Positions 1 to 12,552 are shown, counted from the first letter of the stretch. The stretch: 64,000 nucleotides of DNA from Allacma fusca (GCA_947179485.1 OX359247.1:45667131-45731130), one strand, 5' to 3'. Made by a program: numbers and translations. The notes: generated by a model not told the origin, from the sequence alone.

Positions 1-15
1 TATTTTGTGTTGTAG

Positions 16-210
16 GCACAAGTTGCGGATTACCTTGTGGAGATTGAAAACACGGATACGGAATCGTGTCAGTATACGACGGAGAAGGCGATGGCGATCA
101 TTGACGGGTTCTATCATCACACGGGCGGAAGAAATGCTAATAATCCTTCTATTGTCAGTATTACTGAAGATGTTCGAATGAGAGGCGAGAACATTGGGGA
201 CTGGCAGTAG
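16..210 (+). CDS. C-terminal exon of an unrecognised protein (partial)
   Basis: An intron acceptor (TTGTAG at 10-15) is followed by an open frame of 64 codons ending in TAG at 208-210. The peptide runs from AQVADYLVEIENTDT to MRGENIGDWQ. It is acidic and hydrophilic, with no membrane segment or signal peptide. Codon use and composition are GC-richer than the flanking DNA, which supports a real exon. The rest of the gene lies left of the window. I do not recognise the family. The exon is convergent with the GST gene that ends at 830. Confidence 0.6.
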   Translation, partial: AQVADYLVEIENTDTESCQYTTEKAMAIIDGFYHHTGGRNANNPSIVSITEDVRMRGENIGDWQ

Positions 211-829
211 GAAGGGACACCCAAAGGAAATATTGAAGATCGCAATTGTGGCAAGAGAAACCTCGAGTATATTGTACATAGTTTGTGGGGAGATTAATTA
301 ACTAGATTTATTGTCGGAGGAAGAAGAGAAGAATGTTTGGTCAACTCTTGAAAATTAAGCGCTGTTTATTTTAATGAAATTAATTGACAATTTGTGTTGT
401 TACCAATGCTGGCTTGTATTTAGCTAATTTTATTAATTGTTACATTTTTATTTTCGTGCTACATTTTAGTAATGCTGAGTAGTAATGGACCTGCATTTGG
501 AAGTCTTGTATTATAATGTTTTTTTTTCATTTATGGAAGATCAAGCTGTATTATTGAGTATTTTTTTGCTACTTATTGTACATCGCATGTGTCATTCTAC
601 TCAACTAAGAATGTATTTTCATTTTTTAGAAGATGTACTCACAGGGAGTTGTGCTATGAATTGAAGCTTTTCGTAAATGTTTATTAAAATGGTATTTTGA
701 TGTGTTAATTATCTTAGAGGGACGGATAATTTTTCGTATTGTTGGTATTTTAAGAATTCCTAATCAAGCTGGCGTAAACTCATGATGGATAAAACAGGAT
801 AAAATATATTTTGATCTTGTATTGGTTGT
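211..829. other. Intergenic, AT-rich
   Basis: This lies between two convergent 3' ends (unrecognised + gene and GST1). It should contain both 3' UTRs. No other gene, repeat or structure was seen. Confidence 0.5.
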
Positions 830-2312
830 TCACATTGAACGTCCAGATAGAGTTGCAAACCGTTGTTTGATCCCTTCAGCATTTGAAACACTACTCAGGA
901 GACGAGCCAGTCCCGGGAGGTCTGATATTGGGTCTATTTGAGTCAGTTTACGGATCTGGTGAATGTAAAATACCGTGACAATATCTGCCCATGTTAAACC
1001 ACTTCCAACTAAGTACCCTCCGTTGGCTTCTGCAATTTCATCAAATTTCGATAGGAAGCGGAGTTTGGCTACAGCGGCTGAGTCCTTGAAGCCTTCGGCC
1101 CTTTTTTGTTCATCTTGAATACGGAAGTGCGACTTAAAAACTGCAGGAAAATGCAGGTAAGAATTTCAGTTGAACAGAAAATTCATATTAGGGTTAGATA
1201 TGATCTAAGTATTAGCAGAAATATTCTGGTTATCAGAACACACAATTTCGAATTCCGGTACAGGTATTATGAAGCAAAAATTTTCCAACTTTCTAAAACT
1301 TTGAGGATAATTCCAAATTTGTGGAGACAATTTTTAAGGACTGCTTTAAGTTTCCAGGTAGAAATAATTTTTTCCCGGAACTCGATAAGGTTAAAAATTC
1401 AGAAAGTTTCGAGGAAATTTTTTCTGAAAATATTAGAGGTTTCTCGGGGGCTTTCCCATTAAACCCAAGGCACAGCTATTGTGTAACCAGCAGCCATGAA
1501 TGAGGTATAAAATAATAATTATCTAACATTATCTTACGATCAATAATATCTTTGCAGGCTTCCACAATTTCGTCACATTGAGCTGCCTCAAAAGTATCCT
1601 TTCCAGCCAGTCCGAATTGGTTAGCTAAGTACCGATAAATTGCGAAAGATTGGACCAGTCTTTTGTCTTCAAACTCCAGTAGTGGCATTTGACCGAAACG
1701 TAGTCCTTGAAATTCATAAATTGAAGAAACATTGCGTTATTTTTACACGGCTTGGGGACTGCCCTTTCTACTACCCCCGCCCCCTTCACATTGTAATGTT
1801 AATGCTTTCTGAGGAGTTGACTTTTTGTCAGTTTTTCAATTACGAACATGTTTTTCTCCACCTCTACTTCATCGTTTAATAACTTACGTAAATATTTTGT
1901 ATATAGTACAAATTTTGCAAGTCAAAATCACTCAAATATTTTGTCTTAGGGGTTTAATTTTAGATTAAGTTTGCAGGCATAAAACCACATAATTAAATAG
2001 TTACTAAATGATGTCAAACAAAATATGTAGACAAAGATGTAAACAATAATTTAAAAAAGAAAGGCGTGTCGTTGTTAGGTTTAAGCGTTTGTTACGGGTA
2101 AGCTTTTTTGGTTTGAAACAGAGATTATAAATGATAATGAATGTAAATAATTTTATACGGGCTTTGATGGCTTCAGGAAGTGGGGATTTTTCAGGTCCAG
2201 CGATAGGAATTCTGTTGTCTTTCCAATTGGCACCAGCATATGCAAGAATCATTCGTGCTGGTTCTGACCAATCACGGGACTCAAAGTCCGTCAAAGTATA
2301 TTCCGTAGACAT
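830..2312 (-). CDS. Sigma-class glutathione S-transferase 1, catalytic Tyr replaced by Asp
   Basis: Three exons: 2159-2312, 1538-1705 and 830-1140, both introns phase 1, giving 210 residues, the usual GST length. The N-terminal thioredoxin-like domain (about residues 1-80) has the GSH-site segment VQSFAIYRYLA. The C-terminal helical domain ends around residue 205 and contains GLTWADIVTVFYIHQI. Sigma GSTs conjugate glutathione to electrophiles or isomerise prostaglandin H2 in the cytosol. Oddity: the conserved Tyr of the YTLTYF motif is Asp here (YTLTDF, codon GAC, residue 9), and the following G-R/W-A-E is D-W-S-E. Canonical Tyr-dependent activation of GSH is therefore probably lost, though a ligand-binding or altered role remains possible. 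It is the last copy of the five-gene tandem cluster. Confidence 0.88.
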
Positions 2313-2863
2313 TTTTAGTCTATGGGCTGTTAAAATAGAATGTAAAGCCCCGGAAGGATATTACCACCAGTGTACGCTGTCCATTCTTTAAATTAAACAT
2401 ATGGCAAATTTTGTTTGATGCACTCCGTAAATTATAGATACCAAGCTATGAGTAATTACAAAGCAGATAAAACCCAAGGTAATAAAGCCTTACAGATAAG
2501 TGCTTAATTACCTGTCATGATATATCGCATTGATTATATTATTTGTGCCACTTTTATTCTTTATTTTTAGTCAAATGTCATTTTCAATGGCTGAAGCTGT
2601 AACCCCGATGTTCGTCATGTAAAGTGTGAAGACGTAAGGCATCCCAAATAAGCAACATGGAGTATGTTAACCAAAAATTATCCAGAAGTTTAATTGAAAC
2701 TATATGTAAATTGGTCTGCCGGAGGTCACGTAAAAACTTGTGCGTTCAATGGTTCAAGTCAGCCATACTGTGTTATTTATTTAATTTTCGATTTAGCTGA
2801 ATGTAATTGATGTAACTCGACATTCATTGAGAACAGGAAAGGATGAAGGGAATTGCAATGATA
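2313..2863. other. Spacer between GST1 and GST2
   Basis: About 550 bp of AT-rich DNA that must contain the GST1 promoter and the GST2 3' UTR. No further coding sequence was recognised. Confidence 0.5.
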
Positions 2864-3712
2864 TTACATTGGTGTTTCTGGTCTTTGCTCTAAATATTCT
2901 TTGATCCCTTTCGACTCGAACACTGTCTCCAGAAGACGGGCGATGTGGGGCAGACCATCGGTAACATCAATTTTAGCTAACCTTCTCGTTTGATCTATTT
3001 GAATGGCCACATATATATCAGCCCATGTTAAGCTCTTCCCCACAAGGTAGCCACCATTTTCTTTTATGGCGTCATTGAATTTGTTCAAGAAACGTTCTTT
3101 AGCGGTTACAAATGCTTGTTTTATCAGCTCGACCTTTTTTTCCTCATCCTCAAGCATCACGTGAGGAACGAACACTGGAATGAGTTTGTATGTAAGTGAT
3201 TGTATGATCTGAATCATATAGTTTCTTGGAGAATGAATAAAGTAGCCTCTTACAATTGAGCACATCCTTGACGGTATCCACGTACTCATCACACAATGCA
3301 GCTTCGAAACGGTCTTTGCCTGTCAGTCGGAATTCTTGGGCCAGATATCTGGCTATGGCAGTGGACTGTACCAATTTTTTTCCAGAAAATTCAAGAAGCG
3401 GAACTTGGCCATACTTGCAACCTGGATCAGGAAAAATGATTGCGTATGTAACGAATTTTCTTGTTAGGAATTACAAATATAATTATACATATTCTGTAAT
3501 CATTATTATATAGATATCCCATTTGAATTATTTTAGGGGTACAATGATGCGGCCTTACGATTTTTAACGTCTTCTGGAATCACGGACTTTCCAATTCCCA
3601 AGAAAGGAATTCGGTTGTCTTTCCAGGTAGCTCCTGCAGAGGCAAGAATCATCCGGGCTGGCTCTCCCCAACCACGGGCGTCAAAGTATGTTAAAGAATA
3701 CTCAGTTGGCAT
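2864..3712 (-). CDS. Sigma-class glutathione S-transferase 2
   Basis: Exons 3559-3712, 3254-3421 and 2864-3174 (154, 168 and 311 nt; both introns phase 1), 210 residues. The start MPTEYSLTYFDARGWGEPAR carries the catalytic Tyr (residue 9). KYGQVPLLEF and VQSTAIARYLA form the cis-Pro and GSH-binding segments. The C-terminal domain has VGKSLTWADIYVAIQIDQ. The family conjugates glutathione to electrophiles such as lipid peroxidation products. Same strand, order and intron positions as its four neighbours, so it arose by tandem duplication. The ATG was chosen because it gives the MPTEY start shared by GST3 and GST4. Confidence 0.93.
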
Positions 3713-5078
3713 TTTGGCACAGGAACGTCAGCTCAAGGATCTAACTGAAATAATTTTTAGAAATGAATACTGTTGTATTAGTTTGTAATACCCAGGACAG
3801 AAGTAATTATATGACTCTGTCAGATCTCTATTCCAGGAAATTTATTACTCGACAACTGGAATGCAATTCCAGGTCTACTTACAATTAGTAAACACTTCAA
3901 CTGCAAACTGTAAGTAATTATGTTCAATTGACAGTTGCTCATACTGATAAAAACACTTACAGCACTAATAAGAATGGGTACCGTAAACTCTAAGTGATAA
4001 GGTGGGGGACAGGCCGCAGGCACTCATACATTCAGGTATATTTATGGACTGATGTATACTTGGCACTTGACAATGCTTTTAGAAGTGATGTTTCGTAGGA
4101 AATGTTCACCAAATGAAATACTTGGTTCAAACACTGCAAACAAAATGCTTCAAGTCATTATCATTCTATTTGTTGCTACCTTCATCCTTGTACAAAAATT
4201 ATCTACGATATATCCTTTTTGGACAATATGCTGAAGGCTATCGTTACACAAAACTCATCGGCAGTATTTTGTATTGTGTAATACTCACTTATCATAGCAT
4301 GTTTTATTGTAAGCTGGCATGTGTGTTTGTACCTATTTCTATTTCTTGAGTTATCAGTAATTTTCGGAATCCGGACAAGATATTGCAACGCAAGATTAAC
4401 AATTTTTTATGTGATATTAATGATTCAAGAGAACTGGTTTGAACTGTTTTGTAATCAAGCGCTTTCCCCCACTGAACCAAATCAGTTTACGTTGGCCCAG
4501 ATATGATTAATGTAAGGACTATCAAATTATATAAAGAAAGCGCGTTTGGAATCGTACTTATTGTGTATTTTCATTTTATGGCATTTACATACATTGCTCT
4601 ATACCATAATGATAAACCTGCAAATGATGTCTATTGTGTGTAGCTTATGTTGTGGGTAAACTCTTGTAATACTTTTAAACACTTCTAAAAAATACGACAA
4701 CATATTTAATATAAGAAGAGTATGCTTCCAATGTACAGTTTCACATGTAGGTACATACTTGCGTTTAATTATGACGAATAATTGCACTTCTCACCAACTA
4801 CTTTGTGCGTAAGTATTTGAGCGCCCTGACCGGCCAGGAATTTAATCCTAGCCAGGGATGTGGACAATAGTTTTTTTATAACCCATCCATGCATTAAAAG
4901 TGAAAGGAATGTATAATTGATATAATTCCGGAAATTAAGCCGCGTAGTCGTATTTTATTTTAATTTTTTTAATATTACTTTCGTGTCTAATAATTTATTA
5001 TCAGCCAAAAACGCATTTATTTCAAACGTCCCATCATCCCGTGCCCAAGTGGTACTACAATTGTTAATATTTATAATA
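3713..5078. other. Spacer between GST2 and GST3
   Basis: About 1.37 kb, AT-rich. A short GC-rich palindromic stretch lies near 4824-4857 (CCCTGACCGG ... CTAGCCAGGG), perhaps a decayed repeat. No convincing gene. Confidence 0.4.
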
Positions 5079-5930
5079 TTACTTATACTGTTCCGGTCGT
5101 TGAGCTCGGAACTCTTTGATTCCTTTTTTCTCATTAACTGTCTTTACGAGGAGAGCAAGGTCTGGGAGACTAGCCGTCAACTTGATTTTAGTTAGTTTCT
5201 CAATCTGTTCCACAAAATTTGCCACAACTATATCAGCCCAAGTGAAACTTTTCCCAACCATATGTCCGCCATTTGCTTTCACGGCGTCGTTGAACTTGCT
5301 TAAAAAACGTTCATGAGCTGATTCCGCTGCCTTTTTAATAAGATCAGTCCTTTTTTCCTCATCCTGAACCGCAAAATGAGGACGGAATACTGGAAATATG
5401 AAGCAATAAATATGAACCAGTACACTAATAATTAAGGGACATTTACACAGTGGGTAATTATGCAAGTTTTTGGGTACAAATTCAGGAGTAGCTCACAACT
5501 TAATAAGTCTGAACAAGCATCCATTGCCTCATCACACAAAGCAGCCTCATAGCCATCTTTTCCAGTAAGTCTGAATTCTTGAGCCAGATATCTACTTATT
5601 GCAGCTGATTGCACTAACGTTTTACCGGCAAATTCCAGCTGGGGCACCTGATCATACTTCAACCCTTTGAAAATTACAATTTTAGGATGAATTAAAAATT
5701 ACTTTTTCCTTTTGATATAATTATAAGTATATGTATAAATACAAAAATTAATAAATCCTGTAACTAGTAAGTCAGAGTCTATCTTACTTACGATTCTTAA
5801 CTTTGTCCGAAAATTTCCCTAAAGGGAGACGATTGTCTTTCCAGACCGCACCAGCGTAAGCAAGAATCATTCGGGCTGGCTCTGCCCTGCCCGGAAGATC
5901 AAAATAAGTTAGAGTATACTCAGTTGGCAT
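5079..5930 (-). CDS. Sigma-class glutathione S-transferase 3 (shortened exon 1)
   Basis: Exons 5792-5930 (139 nt), 5497-5664 (168 nt) and 5079-5389 (311 nt), both introns phase 1, 205 residues. Catalytic Tyr is present in MPTEYTLTYFDLPGRAEPAR. The GSH segment is VQSAAISRYLA and the C-terminal domain has VGKSFTWADIVVANFVEQ. Exon 1 is 15 nt shorter than in its paralogues, which removes five residues from the loop after WKDNRLPL, near the junction to exon 2. The frame is kept, so the gene should be functional. Exon 3 is close to that of GST4 (both end EKKGIKEFRAQRP), so these two copies are probably the most recent pair or have undergone gene conversion. Confidence 0.93.
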
Positions 5931-7856
5931 ATTTTTAGCTTGCGGGAAATAATACTAGCAGGGGAAAAACAGTAATGAAAATAAAAGCTAATGCTGAAAG
6001 TTTCTGGCTGGGAGGATCGTTTCAACATTTAGGAATTGCCACAGGTGAGTGCATTGTGGCATGGTCGTGTGTATAAATTTGAAGGGATTAATTATCGAGT
6101 GCATTTATTTGTATGTCAGGTATGAAATCTGCCGACGTGTGCTCTTGTCAGTTGTCTTTGATAAGAATATCTATTGGGCAATGTTAATTGCTGTCGTTTG
6201 TACTTTGTGAAAGAACTAAAAGTGTTGTAGGAAGGTTCGATGGGTGATATTTACGGGTGTATAAGTACAGTAGATAATCTTTGAGACTGAAGAATGCAAT
6301 ATCTATTATTGTAGGAACTGTTTTGTTCAACTTAACTATTAAAACACTTGGTTGCTCTAGAACATTCAGTTGTTTTGATCTTCCTCATGTTTGAAATATC
6401 CAAATTTAGTAGAGCCTGAATTAATACTCAGAACGACGGAGTAGCCATTACAAATACCCATAGCCTGAGCCTTCACAATTAATGGAAGGCGGACATGTCC
6501 ATTTGATTAAGTTATATGTATATGCTGGATCGCGTACTGCTTGTGCTAGTTTGCTACTAGACAGTTTGTTGAGTGACAGTTGGCATGTACTTACGTAAGG
6601 CGAAAGTGTATCTGAGGGGCAATATTAGTATATTTACAAATGTTCAGCAGAACAGCAGTGGGAAACACTGTGAATGTGAACATTGAATTGGGAAATAATA
6701 GTTTACAAAGAATTAACACTAAATGTATATCATTTTCATACCCTGATAATTGTTAAAAGCGTACAGCCCACTTTATTAATAACCATGGTCTGCTAATCAG
6801 TAACTTTCACTCTGTCTTTTTGGGAGACAGATATTTTTTTTGATGATGTATGCATGGTTCAAGGTGGGACTCAACCCTGGATCTTGTCCCCCGAGGGTAC
6901 ATAATTATCGTTGCAACATTCAGACTAAAATCAAATCTTACGTTGCAATATAGCAATACTTTGTTAAAAAAGTAAACAAAATAATAAAATTAACATCTAT
7001 AATTCCCTACAAACAGAAAAACCGTAATTGTTCTTAAAAAATCAGTGGCACCTTTCAAGACCCACTTTATTTAGTATTTTGGAGTAGCCATGCACTCAGA
7101 AGTTCAACCTTACTTCGTTCATTGTTGAACGCCAGTAGTCTTAAATTAATCTACTACAGAACATAATAATTGTTCTCGAATCCGTGTTTACACGTATAAA
7201 ATGTCACACGGTATTTTGGGTACAGTAAAATAGAAAGTCAGGCTATGCATTGTGTGAAACGGATATTCTCAGGAAAAAAGAATTTTGTTTCACTTCAACC
7301 TTTCGTTACATTTACCTATCCTTAGAATTTTGAGTATGACCAGAGAGCAAATCTGGGGAAATCCATCTTTAGGAGCAAAGTTGCGGAACAGAGTTTCGGA
7401 TCTTGCATTTTTTTAATAAACGGAGTCAAAAAATTTGTTTCAGTATAAAAAAAAGTATGGGTTTTTTCGGGGTAGGAGAATGAAACAAATTTTGAAAAAT
7501 GTGATGAAAGATTTGCTAAAACATAAGGAAATTGAATGTGTTTTATCATCCCTCCTTATTTTAGTTAGGGGAGGATATTCATAGTAAGTGAAAGGAATAA
7601 ATTTGTGTATGTAATAATTGGCGTTTTCTTTCGAATAGTCTTAATTCTGATGACAATAAATTACTTATTTATTCAACAACATGATAACATTTTCAAAGTG
7701 TATTAGGATAAGGGACAGATGCTGAAATTAGTACGAATCGAAAATTATAGTTATTTATAGATGCTTTGCATATATCAATTTCGTAATATAATTATTCATT
7801 AATAGCCAGGTTATTTCAAACATCCCAAGCCCAAGTGATATTACGAATGTTAGTAT
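5931..7856. other. Spacer between GST3 and GST4
   Basis: About 1.9 kb, AT-rich. Scattered short open frames lack splice-site support. No GST relic was recognised. Confidence 0.4.
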
Positions 7857-8722
7857 TTACGAATATAAATCTGGTCGTTGAGCTCGGAACTCTTTGATTC
7901 CCTTTTTCTCACTAACTGTCTTCTTGAGGAGAGCAAGGGCTGGAAGACTACCCGTCAACTTGACTTTAGTTAGACTCTCAATCTGTTCCACAAAAATTGC
8001 AACAACTATATCAGCCCAAGTGAAACTTTTCCCAACCATATATCCGCCATTTTCTTTCAGGGTTTCTTCAAACTTGCTTAAAAAGCGGTCATGAGCTGTT
8101 TCCACTGCCTTTTTAAGAAGATCAGCCTTTTTCTCCGGATCCTCTACCGAGAAAAGAGGACCAAATACTGTAATAGTATTGATCCATAGATATCAGCTTA
8201 CAGTAACAGCATACATAATATTTATACAGCAATTATTAATTATATTTCTTTTTCCATAATAAATTCAAAAATAGCTCACAAAGGAATAAGTCTTTGCAAG
8301 AATCATAAGTCTCATCACACAGAGCAGCCTGAAAGCCATCTTTTCCTGTAAGTCTGAATTCTTGAGCCAGATATCTACTTATTGCAGCTGATTGCACTAA
8401 CTTTTTACCCGCAAATTCCAGCATGGGCAGCTGACCATACTTCAACCCTATGAAAGGTACAATTTTAGGATGTGTTACAAATTAAATTTTTGAATTGTAT
8501 GTTTGCAGAAAGCAGTATATTAAAACTGACACGAATTGTATTGTAATTAGATAAAAAATTGTACGTACGATTCTTAACTTTATTCGGAATCGGGGACTTC
8601 CCAATCCCAATCCAGGGTACACGATTGTCTTTCCATACCGCACCTCCATAAGCAAGAATCATCCGGGCTGGCTCTGCCCAGCCAGGAATATCAAAATAAG
8701 TTAGAGTATACTCAGTTGGCAT
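7857..8722 (-). CDS. Sigma-class glutathione S-transferase 4
   Basis: Exons 8569-8722, 8280-8447 and 7857-8167 (154, 168 and 311 nt; phase 1 introns), 210 residues. Starts MPTEYTLTYFDIPGWAEPAR with the catalytic Tyr. GSH-site residues lie in YGQLPMLEF and VQSAAISRYLA. The C-terminal domain has VGKSFTWADIVVAIFVEQ. An in-frame upstream ATG (24 nt earlier, MIFPFLKK) exists, but the downstream ATG matches the MPTEY start of the paralogues and is preferred. Predicted cytosolic GSH transferase. Confidence 0.93.
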
Positions 8723-10477
8723 TTTTTTTAAGAAAGGAAATATCACCAGCAGGGAAAATGTTAGTACAGAAAATACAAGTTAGTGTTGGGAGTGGGTCTA
8801 TCGTGTTATGGATCGTTTTAGCATTTAGGAATAGTAGCCGGTGAGTGTAGTATGGCGAGGGTGTGTATATGGGGATTAATTAATATCTCGTGCATTTATA
8901 TTGCTATCAGATGGGAAATCGGTCGATGTGTCTTTGATAACGATATCTATTAGGTTATATTAACGATACTGGTGTTTGTGATCAGAGCTAAAAACACGGG
9001 ACAAAATTCTGATGGCTGATATGTATGTACATATCTATTTGTTTATTTATTATCTGACATCACAATTGTATAAAAGGTTAACCTTTTACAGTTCTCACAA
9101 TCTGCAGCATAAATCTAGAAAATAGGAATACAATATTAACTAACAATAAGGCAATAGAAGACATGGATTTACTGTAGTGGGGAAATTGAATTATAAATAC
9201 CGTGGAAAATGCGCTTAATTGAGTTAATTTTGGATGAAAATGCATAATAACTATACTTCAGATGGGCGGCTAAAAAGCGAATGGAATTCCCTGAAAAAGC
9301 TACGGCAAACATGCAGTAAACAATTTTAGTACTTCAGATGCACACATATGTATACGCATGTGCTTCTTAATTTTGTTGGGCTCTTTTGTTACACTGGGGT
9401 AGTTTACGCGTTTTTGTCTCTTCGCCCAACATACTCTCCATTCAATCTGTGAAAAGGTTCAGAACTTTTGACTGAGTCATTTGCTTCGTATTTGAAATGC
9501 ACATTTAAAATTCTGATTTACCGACTTCCTATTGCATAAATGCCATTGGGGATTTGCTGGAACAGTACGCATTAATTTTCCTATTCTCACTCTTTGACAG
9601 TATTGTCAAGAGTAATCGTACATTGTATATTGTGTTGTAGCCTGCATTTACTAACTAACTGTAGTTAATAATAACAATTTAGTTAAATACTGTCTTTACC
9701 AATACAAAACTATTAGATGGTAAAGATGGTAATAATACAATTCAATTCAAGTTTTATTATTTCTGCGTCGGTACGCAGATGCATAAAAACTGGTCCAGGA
9801 AACAATATTTACTCCAAAAATAGAGGTTATAGATACTCTATAACCTTAATTATACAAATTTAAATTATACAAATGCAAGTCTGACCAAATGCAACATAAA
9901 TATAAATAAGTACATGTCAAAAGCAACACGTAACGCAATAATAGATCGAGGTGAACATGCATAAGATGTATTATACTACGGGTTAGATTTTTTAGATTGG
10001 ATTTTCGTAGAACGTTTTAGGTAATTATTAGTAGTTACACTCCAACTTTTTTGTGCTGAATGATTCCTGCTTTCTATATATGCACTATATATGTAATATT
10101 TATAAACACCGGATTGAAACCAAGGCCAGTCTTTTGAATGATATGTGCAATATCCTTTGTAGTTTTTGAAGAGTGTAACTCAAGGGCACCTGATGACTCA
10201 TAAAGCATGAAATGTGAAATAACACTTTTACCTACTGGGCTGTATTAATTTCGAATTCGAACGTTTCTCTTATTACGGCCGATTCTTATACATGAATGTA
10301 ACATCCAAAGATTTACATACATACATAGTATAATCACAGAAAAAACAGACAGGTAGTCTACAGAAGATATGTACTGCATAATAGGGATCCATAATGTTTT
10401 CCCAATGGACAGATATGTATATGTGCGGTATTAAATATACATAGGTTTAGTAATTCATAGAAGATTTTTTAGGAAAA
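8723..10477. other. Spacer between GST4 and GST5
   Basis: About 1.75 kb, AT-rich and low in complexity. Nothing codes convincingly on either strand. Confidence 0.4.
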
Positions 10478-11469
10478 TTAGAATTTGGTTACAGGACGCT
10501 TGGCAATGTACTCCTTGATTCCTGGAGTACTCAAGACCTTCTCTGCCAGTTCATTGAGAGCTGGGAAATCAGCAATAAGCTGCGTCTGTGTAATTTTCTC
10601 GATTTGTTTAATCGTGCAGACGGAGACGATATCAGCCCATGTTAGACTATTGCCCACCAAATGCCCTCCTGATTCAGCTGCCTCGTTGAATTTGGACAAG
10701 AAACGCTGCTTTGCAGTTTTAGCTGCTTCCTTTAAACCTTCTGCTTTCTTAGCCTCGTCTTGCTCACGGATATGTGGCATGTACACTGGGAAAAAAAATA
10801 AAATATATGTATGTCCATAATATTTCATACCAACAGCTAAATCTTTTCTGAGAACCAAAAGTAAGTTGGTATCTTCATGATTACTTTAGAACGTTCCTTT
10901 TCAAGTAGTATCAGCTATTAACATATTTAGTGTCATTCGTTAGCAACTAATTTGACAGCGTTGAGGGCTGCCAGCCAGTTTGTGTGTAAGCACAATATGT
11001 ATAATATTTATATAACTTACACATAAAGATATCTCGACAAGCATCCACAATCTCATCAGCCTGTGCAGCTTCAAAATCATCCTTTCCAACTAAGTTGAAC
11101 TTCTTGGCCAAATATCGGCAGATGGCCATTGATTGTACCAGACGCTTCCCATCAAATTCCAACATTGGAACTTGTCCAAAACGCAAGTCTAAGGATCAAA
11201 TAATAAAAATTTGATTATGCACTACGAATTTATTCCTGGTTTTTGGAGATAAGCAGTTCAATGTGAATAAAAACCCGTAAGATCTTTAAATTAATGTTTC
11301 CATGAAAGAACTTACGCTCTTTAATGTCATCTGGAATGGAAGACTGTCCTGGGGCAATGAAGGGAATTCGGTTGTCCTTCCAGTCAGCCTTTCCGTAAGA
11401 CAAAATAATTCGAGCCGGTTCAGCCCATCCCTCGACATCAAAATAAGTAATAGTGTAGTGTGGAGACAT
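10478..11469 (-). CDS. Sigma-class glutathione S-transferase 5
   Basis: Exons 11316-11469 (154 nt), 11021-11188 (168 nt) and 10478-10785 (308 nt), both introns phase 1, 209 residues. Starts MSPHYTITYFDVEGWAEPAR with the catalytic Tyr. RFGQVPMLEFDG and VQSMAICRYLA make the GSH site, and VGNSLTWADIVSVCTIKQ lies in the helical domain. It is the most divergent copy at the C-terminus (IAKRPVTKF). It stands first in transcriptional order in the tandem cluster. An in-frame ATG further upstream (near 11532) would add 21 residues, but it lies in probable 5' UTR and is not conserved among the paralogues. Confidence 0.92.
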
Positions 11470-11789
11470 TTTGCGGGTACAGAAAACTGAACTTTGCGTT
11501 AGAGATTCAGGAGACCTTTGTGAAGCGTTCACACAGTTCTGACAATTCTGGCAGACTGACTGATTGTAAGAATAAGGTTTAGAGCTTTATTGTCCGACAG
11601 TGAGTGATGTCTATAGAAACACCAAGGTTACATTGGGAGCCGCTTTTTTTGCAGGGCATTAACGCATCACCATCAGCACGAATATTGGAGTATGTATACA
11701 AGCCACGAGTAACATATAATCACATCTCTGTTGCTTTTTCTTCTTTTGTAAAACAAGCAAAAAATAGCCACTGATTTGGTTAAGAACGG

Positions 11790-11880
11790 AGCATATCGTC
11801 GTTGAAGAGGCAAAATGATCTACATGCTATGTATTTTGTACAGCATGTAGATCATTTTGCCTCTTCAACGACGATATGCT
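11790..11880. repeat. Perfect inverted repeat (39-bp arms, 13-base loop)
   Basis: The left arm 11790-11828 and right arm 11842-11880 are exact reverse complements over 39 bases. The outer end reads AGCATATCGTCG. A transcript would fold into a long uninterrupted hairpin. No target-site duplication is visible at its borders. Possible natures are a tiny fold-back element, a hairpin-RNA or miRNA-like precursor, or a template-switch product. Confidence 0.95.
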
Positions 11881-12377
11881 TATTAAACACATTGATTATT
11901 TTACCGTGCACTCATACATGCAAAAGACTTCCATGGCCAATGTCATTAATTCAAAAAAATCGAATATGAATAAGCATGAAGAATGTTGTCGAAAGTCTGA
12001 GCCAGTCGAGTGCTTGCGCCTATAGCATGTTTCTTTACAATTTGAATTGAGAGTACATGAAGAATGGAAATCACTCTATCGGTTCCGAACGCCTGGAGAT
12101 TGTATGTTAACTAATTTGTTCAGTGAAGAAAGAAAAAGCTGATGAAGGTGCTGCTGTCAAGTATTTTTAAGCTTCATACAGTATACTATTATCTCCATAG
12201 GTGAACCTCTGCATATAAACGTATTCACTCTACTTTTTCTCTAGAGGGGTAAATATATTTGGACAACTTCCCGTGGAGCGGAAGCGCACACTGTACTGTA
12301 GTTTTGTTGCACAAGAAGCTCGAAAGTATTCATATACTATAGTTTTGTAAGTACATCCGTAAGTATATGCGTAACAG

Positions 12378-12552
12378 CTTTACGTGTAACACGACAAGAT
12401 TACAAAGGACTAAATGTTGGTCAAATAACCACTGTGAATTTATTGAAGTTCGTGATGGGTTCTTGAAAAATTTGAAAAACAAAAATTACTGTATATGTGA
12501 ACACACTGGATGCAAAAACTTACAAGTACTTGATTACAATCTCATGCTGTAA
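12378..12552 (+). CDS. Possible exon of a small cysteine-rich peptide
   Basis: An acceptor-like GTAACAG (12371-12377) precedes 57 open codons with six cysteines in the order FTC, TKCW, NHCEF, YCIC, TGC, ending in TAA at 12550-12552. An even number of Cys in a short frame suggests a secreted disulfide peptide, but no signal-peptide exon was found and no family is recognised. It could be chance. Confidence 0.2.

Noticed and set aside
6831-6900. tRNA-like stretch with a reversed B-box resemblance
   Set aside because: No A box at the right distance and no cloverleaf could be drawn.
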